Shown: in pieces, positions 24,543-32,086 of the stretch
How positions within the stretch are numbered: position 1 is the stretch's first letter
Layout of the letters: each line of letters starts with the position of its first letter
Assembly: GCF_025380365.1 (NCBI RefSeq)
Contig: NZ_JAOCQF010000001.1
Span: 1,414,245-1,478,244, forward strand
Length of the DNA stretch: 64,000 nt
Direction: 5' to 3'
From: Albidovulum sediminis
Lineage (GTDB): Bacteria > Pseudomonadota > Alphaproteobacteria > Rhodobacterales > Rhodobacteraceae
Made by a program: the position numbers and the translations under genes
The notes under the pieces: model-generated
What the model saw: only the letters and a program-made list of their open reading frames with translations
Told to the model about the DNA's origin: nothing
Databases searched by the model: none

Positions 24543-25883
24543 CTATTCGGCTGGTTCCTTGTTGAATTTCGGACTGTTGGCGCGGATCGTGTCCATGTTG
24601 TTGCGCTGCGTTCCGAACTTGTCGTGCTCGAACACGCCCTCGGGGATGTTGAAGAACCCCGAGGCAAGCTGGGCGGGCGTGGACTCCCGCATCTCGATGG
24701 AATCGAAGGGGCAGACGTCGAGGCAAAGCTCGCAGCCGATGCAGCTGTCTGTGTGCACGTCGATCTTGCCCGCCGGGTTCTGTGACAGTGCCTCGTAGAA
24801 GCAGACCTGGATGCAGATGTTGCAGGTCGGGTTCTTGCAGGTGTCCTCGTTGACGACCGCGTGCATCCGGTTCTTGGAGAACTGTTCGGAATAGTCCTTG
24901 ACCGAGCGCTGCGAGGCGAGGCCGATCATCTCCTCCACCGTCTCGTAGCCCTTTTCGTCCATGAACTGCTCGACCCCCTCGATGATCTTGGGCAGCCACT
25001 TGATGCCCTTGACCATGAGGATCGAGCCGACCTGCACGATGGTCGCCCCCGCCATCAGGAACTCGATCACGTCCCGGTGGTCGAAGATGCCGTTCGAGCC
25101 CGAGATCGGCATGCCGAGGTCTTCGTGGATGCGGTGCACCCAGCGCAGCGACAGGGGCTTGACCCAGGTGCCGCCGATCCCGGCCGGGCCGCCGATGCGC
25201 GGCTGGCCCGTCTCTATGTCGACGACAAAGCCGGTGTGGCGGTTGATCGCGGTCACGCCCGCCGCCCCTGCCTCGCGCACCGCCTTGGCCACGGCGAGCG
25301 GCTTCGACTGGTCCGGCGTCAGCTTGACGATGACCGGGATGCCGACGGATTCGCAGACCTGGCGCGTGACCTCGTAGGCCACCTCCGGCTCCTGCCCGAT
25401 CATCGAGCCACCGTGGACGCCGGGCATCATCGCCGGGTGCGGGCAGCCGAAGTTCAGTTCGACCATCGGCAGGCCGCAATCCTCGATCGTGCGGCAGATG
25501 TCCTTCCAGCCGTTGATGTCCTTGGCGCCGGCGCTGCCGATCAGATGGGCGCCACGGTCGGCTGCGTATTTCTGGGTTTCCTTCAGATCGGGGATCCAGT
25601 CCTTGTAGTAGGTGCTGGAATAGCCCGACCGGCTGTAGAAGACGAAATCGCGCGCGGGCTTGCCGCGGATGATCTCGCCCTTGGCGTTCATCACGCAGTA
25701 CTTCGAGTTTTGCGTCAGCCGCGCCATGTCCTCGATATCGGTCAGCGTCTTGATGATCGCCCCCGACGCGCCCGCGTCGAAGCATTGGCGCATCAGGTCG
25801 GGGCTGTTCGTCGTTTCGAGCGACGCGATGATGACGGGGTTTTTGAACTTCACTCCGCAGAAGTCGACGCTCATGTCGGCCAT
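24543..25883 (-). CDS. PreA-like dihydropyrimidine dehydrogenase subunit (FMN, 2x[4Fe-4S])
   Basis: A 446-residue protein: FMN-binding DHOD-type barrel (about residues 1-310) and a C-terminal ferredoxin-like domain with CKNPTCNICIQVC and CIGCELCLDVCP, ligands for two [4Fe-4S] clusters. The catalytic loop reads NFGCPHP (N144-C147). The acid cysteine is kept, but the serine that precedes it in dihydropyrimidine dehydrogenases (NLSCPH) is Gly146. No PreT-like FAD/NADPH subunit gene is in the window, so the nearby ferredoxin and its reductase are the likely donors. It is first in the operon preA-cupin-amidase-DUF2848. The reaction is probably reduction of a ring double bond in an N-heterocycle; whether that is a pyrimidine is open. 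Confidence 0.85.
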   Translation of the reverse strand: MADMSVDFCGVKFKNPVIIASLETTNSPDLMRQCFDAGASGAIIKTLTDIEDMARLTQNSKYCVMNAKGEIIRGKPARDFVFYSRSGYSSTYYKDWIPDLKETQKYAADRGAHLIGSAGAKDINGWKDICRTIEDCGLPMVELNFGCPHPAMMPGVHGGSMIGQEPEVAYEVTRQVCESVGIPVIVKLTPDQSKPLAVAKAVREAGAAGVTAINRHTGFVVDIETGQPRIGGPAGIGGTWVKPLSLRWVHRIHEDLGMPISGSNGIFDHRDVIEFLMAGATIVQVGSILMVKGIKWLPKIIEGVEQFMDEKGYETVEEMIGLASQRSVKDYSEQFSKNRMHAVVNEDTCKNPTCNICIQVCFYEALSQNPAGKIDVHTDSCIGCELCLDVCPFDSIEMRESTPAQLASGFFNIPEGVFEHDKFGTQRNNMDTIRANSPKFNKEPAE

Positions 25884-25941
25884 TTGGTTCCTCGCGCGCT
25901 GATTCGTCCCTGCATCGCTCGTTCATGGGCGATTATTAGGT

Positions 25942-25969
25942 AGTATACTCCTTTTATTTGACCCGACAA
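25942..25969 (-). promoter_or_regulatory. Promoter of preA operon with AGTATACT element
   Basis: Minus strand: -35 TTGTCG (25964-25969), 16-base spacer, -10 TATACT (25942-25947), inside AGTATACTACCTAAT. It lies 58 bases upstream of the preA start. It has the same core, orientation and CCTAA flank as the ferredoxin promoter. Confidence 0.7.
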
Positions 25970-26082
25970 GACTGTTGAACCGCCGCCGGAACCCAATGAC
26001 AAGTCATTGCCATATAGAGGAAATTTCCGGGAATACCGGCGGACGCCCAGGTTCGGCGCGGCGGGATGGCGGGGAATGCGGC

Positions 26083-26619
26083 TCAGCCCTCCGGCAGGTC
26101 CGGGGGGATGTCCACGCCGGGCAGCCAGGGCTTGATGTCGAGAAGCGGCGTGCCGTCGAAGGCGTCGAGCGCATCGACCTCGACCACGCCGGCGGCGGCA
26201 TCGACCGACAGCACGGTGACCGCGGCAAGCGCGATCGGGTTCGGCCGCGCGGGCGAGCGCAGGGCGAAGGTTCCGCGCGGGTCCGGGCGGTGGCTGGGCG
26301 CCTGCACCAGAAGGTCGCGCCGCGCCCCGGCCATCCAGTAAAGCAGAATCACCTTCGCGCCCGCCTCCAGCCCCGACAGTGCCGGCCGATACTCCGGCCG
26401 CACCCAAGCCGAGAAGCGCCCCGCCTGGGCGCGCGCCCTTACCCGCGCCTCGGTCAGGTTCTTCGGGCAGTCGCCCTTGCGCCAGGGGGTGGAAAGGTGG
26501 CCGATGAAGGCCACGCCGGCATCGCTGCGCAGGGCCGGGTCGAAGGGGGCGCGGATCTCGCCCGGCCGCGGCGGGTCGAAGCCCGCGTCACCCGCCGGTC
26601 CGTCGTCTGCCCCGGCCAT
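26083..26619 (-). CDS. trmO: TrmO/TsaA-family tRNA m6t6A methyltransferase
   Basis: A 178-residue beta-barrel SAM-dependent methyltransferase of the TsaA/TrmO family. Recognised by FIGHLSTPW near residue 38, KVILLYWMAGARRD, and the RPNPIALA motif (RPNPIGLS in most members). TrmO methylates N6 of threonylcarbamoyladenosine at position 37 of tRNAs. It stands on its own between the catabolic block and the copper genes, 81 bases after the copper chaperone gene. Confidence 0.82.
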   Translation of the reverse strand: MAGADDGPAGDAGFDPPRPGEIRAPFDPALRSDAGVAFIGHLSTPWRKGDCPKNLTEARVRARAQAGRFSAWVRPEYRPALSGLEAGAKVILLYWMAGARRDLLVQAPSHRPDPRGTFALRSPARPNPIALAAVTVLSVDAAAGVVEVDALDAFDGTPLLDIKPWLPGVDIPPDLPEG

Positions 26620-26700
26620 GATCCCCCCCCGATGTCCCTGCCGATTGCCCCGTCCGAAGCAGTCTCGGCCAGAAGGGGCGCCTGCGCAAGACGGGCCGCG

Positions 26701-27195
26701 TCAGGGCTGCGCGGGGGCCGCCGTGCCGTGGTCCGCATGGCCGTGGCCCTCGGCGCCGGGCGGGTCGATCATGAACTCGACCTCGACCCGGCCCGCCGTC
26801 TCGAAGATCAGCGTGGCCGGCACCATCTCGCCCTCGCTCAGCCGCACCTTCAACCCCATCAGCATGATATGCAGGCCGCCGGGCTCCAGCACCACCGTGC
26901 CGCCCGCGGGGATTTCGACGCCGTCCTCGACATGGGCCATGGTGGCGACACCCTCGGTGCCGATGCGGGTTTCGTGCAACTGCGCCTTCGCGGCAACTTC
27001 GGTCTCGATACCGATCAGTCGGTCAGGGTGGCTGCCGCCGTTCGCGATGGCCATGTAGCCCGCCGCTGTGGCCGCGTTCGGCGCAGGCTGCGGGATGTTC
27101 GGATGGATGATCTCGATGTCGCCGGCGCTGACACCGTGGGCCACGGCGGTGCCGGCAAGGCCAAGAAGGAGGATCGCGGCAAGAACGGATTTCAT
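26701..27195 (-). CDS. Periplasmic copper chaperone, PCu(A)C family
   Basis: A 164-residue secreted protein with a signal peptide (MKSVLAAILLLGLAGTAVAHG). The PCuAC Cu(I) site is visible: LHETRIGTEGVATMAHV and GGLHIMLMGL (His/Met ligands). It ends in a His-rich tail (EGHGHADHG). These proteins deliver copper to the CuA site of cytochrome oxidase. It is downstream of the small Cys/His protein gene, probably in the same transcript. Confidence 0.88.
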   Translation of the reverse strand: MKSVLAAILLLGLAGTAVAHGVSAGDIEIIHPNIPQPAPNAATAAGYMAIANGGSHPDRLIGIETEVAAKAQLHETRIGTEGVATMAHVEDGVEIPAGGTVVLEPGGLHIMLMGLKVRLSEGEMVPATLIFETAGRVEVEFMIDPPGAEGHGHADHGTAAPAQP

Positions 27196-27303
27196 GGTGT
27201 TTTCCTATGAAGAAGCGCCGGGCGGCCCGTCGGTGCGGTGGCGGCCATCGGCGCGAAGACGGGGAAGCGGCGGCCGGGACCGGCGCCGGGCAACGCGAAA
27301 GGG

Positions 27304-27669
27304 TCAGGCCGCCGGAGGGGCGCGCAACCGGTGCGCCGGGTCGATCGGGCCGGCGGAGGCGACGATCACGCACGGGGCGGTCGCCGGGCCGCCGATCCTC
27401 AGGTCCGCGTCCGCGGGGGAGCGAGCCGCATCCGGCAGCAGCGCCGCGCCCGCGACATGGCAGGCCGGGCAGCCGTCGTGATCGGCGCGGCCATCACCGT
27501 CGGCATCGCCGCAGATCGCCGCGATGTCGCCCCCCGCAAGCGCGAAGGACTGAAGCGCCGAAAGGGCCGCATCCGGAACCGGGCGCGCCAGCCCCGCCAT
27601 CGCCAGGGCGAGGACAAGGACGGGCCGGAGGACGACCCCGGAAATGACGCTGCGCAGGAGGTGAGCCAT
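27304..27669 (-). CDS. Small membrane-anchored Cys protein, DUF2946-like
   Basis: A 121-residue protein with one N-terminal hydrophobic segment (SVISGVVLRPVLVLALAMAGL), an acidic stretch (CGDADGDGRADHDG) and a CPACH motif near residue 83. Start at ATG 27669. The layout resembles DUF2946-type proteins that often neighbour copper genes. It lies 108 bases upstream of the PCuAC gene on the same strand. A role in copper handling is inferred from context only. Confidence 0.6.
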   Translation of the reverse strand: MAHLLRSVISGVVLRPVLVLALAMAGLARPVPDAALSALQSFALAGGDIAAICGDADGDGRADHDGCPACHVAGAALLPDAARSPADADLRIGGPATAPCVIVASAGPIDPAHRLRAPPAA

Positions 27670-27815
27670 GGGCCACGATTGCCCGCAGACGCCGGCAAAT
27701 GCAACCGCCACGGGTGCCCGCCGCCCTGCCCGGCGCGCGGCCGCCCTTGCCCCTGCCCGCGAATCCGCCGATCCTTGGGGCACACCGCTTCAGACCCCGA
27801 ACAGGGAGAACCGCC

Positions 27816-28370
27816 ATGGCCGCCACCCCGCCCGTCTGCGATTTCGGCTGGAAGGCCCCGGCCTTCTCGCTTCCCGCCACCGACGGCAAGACCTATGCGC
27901 TGTCCAACGTGGCGGGGCCGAAGGGCACGCTTGTCATGTTCATCTGCAATCACTGCCCCTACGTGCTGGCCGTGCTTGACCGCATTCTGCGCGATGCGCG
28001 CGATCTTCAGGGGCTGGGAATCGGCGTCGCCGCGATCTGCGCGAACGATGCGGTGGCCTATCCCGACGACAGCTTCCCCGAGATGCGCCGGATGGCCGAG
28101 GCGAAGGGTTTCCCCTTCCCCTATCTGCATGACGAATCGCAGGCAGTGGCGCGGGCCTGGGGTGCGGCCTGCACGCCGGATTTTTTCGGTCTGAACGCGG
28201 CGGGGGAGTTGCAGTATCGCGGCCGGCTTGACGCCTCGGGCCGCATGCCGGGCCCGGCGGACGCCCGGCGCGACCTTTACGAGGCGATGAAGGCGATCGC
28301 CGAAACCGGGCGCGGACCGGCCGAACAGGTGCCCTCGATGGGCTGCTCGATCAAGTGGAAGGTAGCGTGA
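27816..28370 (+). CDS. Thioredoxin-fold (AhpC/TSA-like) protein
   Basis: A 184-residue cytoplasmic thioredoxin-fold protein with no signal peptide. The active-site region is FICNHCPYVLAVLDRI, typical of a widespread peroxiredoxin-like/ResA-like group. GGAGAACCGCC precedes the ATG. It overlaps the downstream HAD phosphatase gene (GTGA). Substrate unknown; a general thiol-disulfide or peroxide role is likely. Confidence 0.85.
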   Translation: MAATPPVCDFGWKAPAFSLPATDGKTYALSNVAGPKGTLVMFICNHCPYVLAVLDRILRDARDLQGLGIGVAAICANDAVAYPDDSFPEMRRMAEAKGFPFPYLHDESQAVARAWGAACTPDFFGLNAAGELQYRGRLDASGRMPGPADARRDLYEAMKAIAETGRGPAEQVPSMGCSIKWKVA

Positions 28371-29035
28371 GCGGCGCCATCGTCTTCGACCTCGACGGCA
28401 CGTTGGTCGACAGCGCCCCCGACATCAGGGCTGCGCTGAACCGGGTGCTTGCCGGAGAGAACGCGGAACCCGTCACCCTGGCCGAGACGGTGTCGTTCGT
28501 CGGCCACGGCATTCCGCAGCTTGTCCGCCAGGCGCGCGAGGCGCGCGGCCTTGGCCCGGACCGGCAGGATCCGATGACGGCGGCCATGCTGGCCGGCTAT
28601 CTGGCAGAACCTGCGGCGCTGACACGCCCCTACCCCGGTGTGACGGCGTGTCTGGAACGGCTTTGCGCGCTGGGGCATCCGCTGGGGCTTTGCACCAACA
28701 AGGCGCTGGCGCCGACGCTTGCCATTCTCGACGCGCTCGACCTTGGCCGCTTCTTCGGAGTGGTCATCGGCGGCGACAGCCTGCCGCAGAAGAAACCCGA
28801 CCCCGCCCCCCTGCACGCCGCCTTCGCCGCGCTCGGAACGCCGCTCCTCTATGTCGGCGACAGCGAGGTCGACGCCGCCACCGCCGAGGCGACGGGCGTC
28901 GCCTTCGCGCTGTTCACGAAAGGCTACCGCAAGGCACCCGTAACGGCGCTGCGCCACAGCTTCGCGTTCGACCGCTTCGACGATCTGGCACGCCATCTCG
29001 ACGGGCGCGCGGCCCTGTCGCCGACCGCCGGCTGA
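28367..29035 (+). CDS. gph: HAD-family phosphatase, phosphoglycolate phosphatase-like
   Basis: A 222-residue HAD hydrolase: motif I FDLDGTLVDSAPD, motif II LCTNK, motif III lysine in QKKPDP and motif IV YVGDSEVDAATA. The GTG at 28367 overlaps the previous stop and has AAGG 5 bases upstream; a GTG at 28355 is an alternative. The length and the VDSAPDI start fit phosphoglycolate phosphatase (clears 2-phosphoglycolate), although HAD specificity is hard to assign by sequence. Confidence 0.82.
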   Translation: MSGAIVFDLDGTLVDSAPDIRAALNRVLAGENAEPVTLAETVSFVGHGIPQLVRQAREARGLGPDRQDPMTAAMLAGYLAEPAALTRPYPGVTACLERLCALGHPLGLCTNKALAPTLAILDALDLGRFFGVVIGGDSLPQKKPDPAPLHAAFAALGTPLLYVGDSEVDAATAEATGVAFALFTKGYRKAPVTALRHSFAFDRFDDLARHLDGRAALSPTAG

Positions 29036-29129
29036 GCGCCGCGGGGGCGGCGGGGGCTCCCCCCGAAGCCCGTATCGGGGTGACCTGGTTGCCGCTGCGT
29101 AAAGCAGTTGGGCCACCCACGCTTTCTCC

Positions 29130-29159
29130 TTGGCAAGCGACGGTTTGGGACGCTAACAT
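29130..29159 (+). promoter_or_regulatory. Candidate promoter for solute-binding-protein operon
   Basis: TTGGCA (29130-29135), 18-base spacer, TAACAT (29154-29159), 83 bases before the binding-protein ATG. It is the best sigma70-like match in the 207-base gap. No operator-like palindrome was seen next to it. Confidence 0.35.
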
Positions 29160-29242
29160 TTCGCCGCGTGGGCGCTCATCACGCCGCACGAGACAAACCC
29201 GGCAGTCCGATGGCGGCCGGCACAACGTCCAAGGGAGATAAG

Positions 29243-30346
29243 ATGAAAACCATAGGTGCCACCGCAGCGGCATCACTTGCTGCGCTGATGATGACGACCG
29301 GCCTCGTCTCGGCCCAAAGTTTGGCCGAACTGGAAGCGGCCGCGAAGGCGGAAGGCATGCTCACCACCATCGCCCTGCCCCATAGCTGGTGCGGCTACGG
29401 CGACGTGATCGCGGGCTTCAAGGCGAAGTACCCCGAAATCGAGGTCAACGAACTGAACCCCGACGCGGGTTCGGCCGATGAAGTCGAGGCGGTGAAGGCC
29501 AACAAGGACAACAAGGGGCCGCAGGCACCGGACGTCGTGGATGTGGGTCTTGCCTTCGGTCCCTCGATGAAGGACGAGGGGCTCCTGCAGCCCTACAAGG
29601 TCTCGACCTGGGACGAGATCCCGGATTCGATCAAGGACGCCGAAGGCTACTGGTACGGCGACTACTATGGCGTGATGTCCTTCATCGTGAACAAGGACCT
29701 TGTCGCCAACACGCCGGCCGACTGGGCCGATCTGCTCAAGCCGGAATATGCGGGCCAGGTTGCCCTCGCCGGTGATCCGCGCGCCTCGAACCAGGCCATT
29801 CTCGGCGTTCTGGCCGCGGGCCTGTCGACCGGCGCCGCCTCGGGCGAGGCCGCGGGCAAGGCCGGACTCGACTACTTCGCCGAACTCAACAAGGCCGGCA
29901 ACTTCGTGCCGGTGATCGCCAAGGCCGGCACCATCGCCCAGGGCGCGACGCCGATCGCGATCGCCTGGGACTACAACGCGCTGGCCTGGGCGGACGAGCT
30001 TGCCGGCAACCCGCCGGTCGAGATCGTCGTGCCGTCGACCGGCGTTCTGGCCGGCGTCTACGTCCAGGGCATCTCGGCCTATGCGCCGCATCCGAACGCG
30101 GCCAAGCTGTGGATGGAATACCTCTATTCGGACGAAGGCCAGAACCTGTGGCTGAAGGGCTACTGCCACCCGGCGCGCTTCAACGCGATGGTGGCGGCCG
30201 GCAAGGTGCCGCAGGAGCTGATCGACGCGCTGCCGCCGGCAGCGTCGTACGAGGCCGCCTACTTCCCGACGCTTGACGAGGTCAACGCCAACAAGGCGGC
30301 CGTGACCGGGGGCTGGGACGCCGTCGTCGGCGCCAACGTGCAGTAA
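29243..30346 (+). CDS. ABC transporter substrate-binding protein, spermidine/iron-type
   Basis: A 367-residue periplasmic binding protein of solute-binding family 1 (PotD/FutA-like). Signal peptide with cleavage at VSA-QS near residue 23. The mature part starts ELEAAAKAEGMLTTIALPHSW and includes GYWYGDYYGVMSFIVNKDL. The ATG has AAGGGAG upstream. It heads a complete ABC operon. Its ligand is unknown; polyamines, phosphonates and Fe(III) complexes are all possible for this family. Confidence 0.85.
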   Translation: MKTIGATAAASLAALMMTTGLVSAQSLAELEAAAKAEGMLTTIALPHSWCGYGDVIAGFKAKYPEIEVNELNPDAGSADEVEAVKANKDNKGPQAPDVVDVGLAFGPSMKDEGLLQPYKVSTWDEIPDSIKDAEGYWYGDYYGVMSFIVNKDLVANTPADWADLLKPEYAGQVALAGDPRASNQAILGVLAAGLSTGAASGEAAGKAGLDYFAELNKAGNFVPVIAKAGTIAQGATPIAIAWDYNALAWADELAGNPPVEIVVPSTGVLAGVYVQGISAYAPHPNAAKLWMEYLYSDEGQNLWLKGYCHPARFNAMVAAGKVPQELIDALPPAASYEAAYFPTLDEVNANKAAVTGGWDAVVGANVQ

Positions 30347-30364
30347 CGGGCGACCGTTCATCGG

Positions 30365-30390
30365 CCCCGGCCCGGTTTTCCGGGCCGGGG
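30365..30390 (+). terminator. Intercistronic hairpin after binding-protein gene
   Basis: A perfect 11-bp stem, CCCCGGCCCGG (30365-30375) and CCGGGCCGGGG (30380-30390), with a TTTT loop, 18 bases after the binding-protein stop and before the permease start. As at 5187-5220, no T-tract follows, so it probably sets the binding protein to permease ratio. Confidence 0.65.
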
Positions 30391-30428
30391 TCCGCAACAA
30401 GAATAATTCGACAGGGGACACCATTCGC

Positions 30429-31298
30429 ATGAGCTTCGTGCCGTCCACACGGCGCCTGCCGCTGACATGGGTGGGGCTGGCGCCCTTCCTGATCTTCATC
30501 ACGCTGTTCCTGATCCTGCCGACGGCGCATATCGTGATCGGGGCCTTTCAGGACCGCGACGGCGGCTTCACGCTGCAGAACCTGCGCGACCTGAACACCG
30601 GCACCATCCCATCAAGCTACTGGATTTCGGTGAAAATCTCCGTCGCCTCGGCCTCGCTCGGCTGCCTGATCGGCTTCGCCATGGCCGCCGCCGTGACCTT
30701 CGGCGCCGTCCCCCGCTGGATCAAGGCGCCGCTGATGACGTTTTCGGGCGTGGCCTCGAACTTCGCCGGCGTGCCGCTGGCCTTCGCCTTCCTCGCCACC
30801 TTCGGCCCGGTGGGGCTGGTGACGCTGTTCCTGCGCAACAACTTCGGCATCGTCCTGAGCCGCGACCTCGGCTTCAACATCCTCAGCTTCTGGGGCCTGA
30901 CGGTCACTTACCTTTTCTTCCAGATCCCGCTGATGATCCTGATCATCACCCCCGCGCTCGAAGGGCTCCGGCGAGAGTGGCGCGAGGCGGCGGAGGTGCT
31001 GGGCGCGACCGGCCTGCAATACTGGCGCATGATCGCGCTGCCGATCCTGTTCCCCTCGCTTCTGGGCACCTTCGCGCTTCTCTTCGCCAACGCCTTCGGC
31101 GCGGTGGCGACGGCCATCGCGCTGACGGGTTCCGCCCTCAACATCGTGCCGATCCAATTGTTCGCGCAGATCCGCGGCGACGTGCTTGGCAACCCCAACC
31201 TCGGCTACGCCATGGCCTTCGGCATGATCGTCGTCACCGCGGTGGCAAACGTCCTTTACATCTGGCTGCGCATCCGCGCCGAACGGTGGCTGAAATGA
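30429..31298 (+). CDS. ABC transporter permease, PotB-like
   Basis: A 289-residue permease with about six membrane segments and the EAA loop REWREAAEVLGATGLQYWRM (about residues 178-197). The N-terminal part is membrane-spanning from residue 17 (FLIFITLFLILPTAH). Its stop overlaps the next permease start (ATGA). It forms the heterodimeric pore with the downstream protein. Confidence 0.88.
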   Translation: MSFVPSTRRLPLTWVGLAPFLIFITLFLILPTAHIVIGAFQDRDGGFTLQNLRDLNTGTIPSSYWISVKISVASASLGCLIGFAMAAAVTFGAVPRWIKAPLMTFSGVASNFAGVPLAFAFLATFGPVGLVTLFLRNNFGIVLSRDLGFNILSFWGLTVTYLFFQIPLMILIITPALEGLRREWREAAEVLGATGLQYWRMIALPILFPSLLGTFALLFANAFGAVATAIALTGSALNIVPIQLFAQIRGDVLGNPNLGYAMAFGMIVVTAVANVLYIWLRIRAERWLK

Positions 31299-32086
31299 GC
31301 GTCTGGGCACGCATCGCCGGCTGGGCGGCCCTTCTTTTCGGCCTGCTCTACTTCATCGTCCCGCTCGGGGGGCTGTTCGAGTTTTCGCTGAAGGCGCGGC
31401 GGGGGGTCTATTCGCTGGACGCCTACGCCAAGGTGATCGGCGATGCCGAGTTCCAGGCGACCTTTACCTATTCGGTGGTCATGGCGCTGGTCACCATCGC
31501 AGTCGGCGTGCTGATCGTCGTGCCGACCGCGTTCTGGGTCCGCCTCAAGATGCCCTGGGCGCGGCCCTACGTGGAGTTCATCACCCTCCTGCCGCTGGTG
31601 ATCCCGGCCATCGTCATCGTCTTCGGCTACATCCGGCTCTACAACACCTCAAGCTGGCTGCCGATGACCGGGTCGGTGACGGGCACCAACCTGCTCCTGG
31701 CCATGGGCTACACCGTCCTTGCCCTGCCCTACATGTACCGCGCGGTCGACACCGGCCTGCGCACCATCGACGTCGCCACCCTGACCGAGGCGGCGCAAAG
31801 CCTGGGCGCCGGCTGGATCGGCATCCTCGGCCGGGTGATCCTGCCGAACGTCATTCCGGCGGTGCTGTCGGGGGCGTTCCTCACCTTTGCCATCGTCATC
31901 GGAGAGTTCACGCTCGCAGCGCTGCTCGACCGTCCGGCCTTCGGGCCATATCTGCAACGCATCGGGGCGAACAAGCCCTATGAGCCCTTCGCACTTTCGG
32001 TGATCGCCTTCGCCATCACCTGGGCCTGCATGGGGCTCATCCAGCTTGTCACCCGTTTCTCCAAGCATTCCAAGGCCGCAAGATGA
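31295..32086 (+). CDS. ABC transporter permease, PotC-like
   Basis: A 263-residue permease; EAA loop TEAAQSLGAGWIGILGRVIL at about residues 165-184. The ATG at 31295 overlaps the preceding stop, and its own stop overlaps the ATPase start. Upstream in-frame extension is noise within the first permease gene. Confidence 0.88.
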   Translation: MSVWARIAGWAALLFGLLYFIVPLGGLFEFSLKARRGVYSLDAYAKVIGDAEFQATFTYSVVMALVTIAVGVLIVVPTAFWVRLKMPWARPYVEFITLLPLVIPAIVIVFGYIRLYNTSSWLPMTGSVTGTNLLLAMGYTVLALPYMYRAVDTGLRTIDVATLTEAAQSLGAGWIGILGRVILPNVIPAVLSGAFLTFAIVIGEFTLAALLDRPAFGPYLQRIGANKPYEPFALSVIAFAITWACMGLIQLVTRFSKHSKAAR

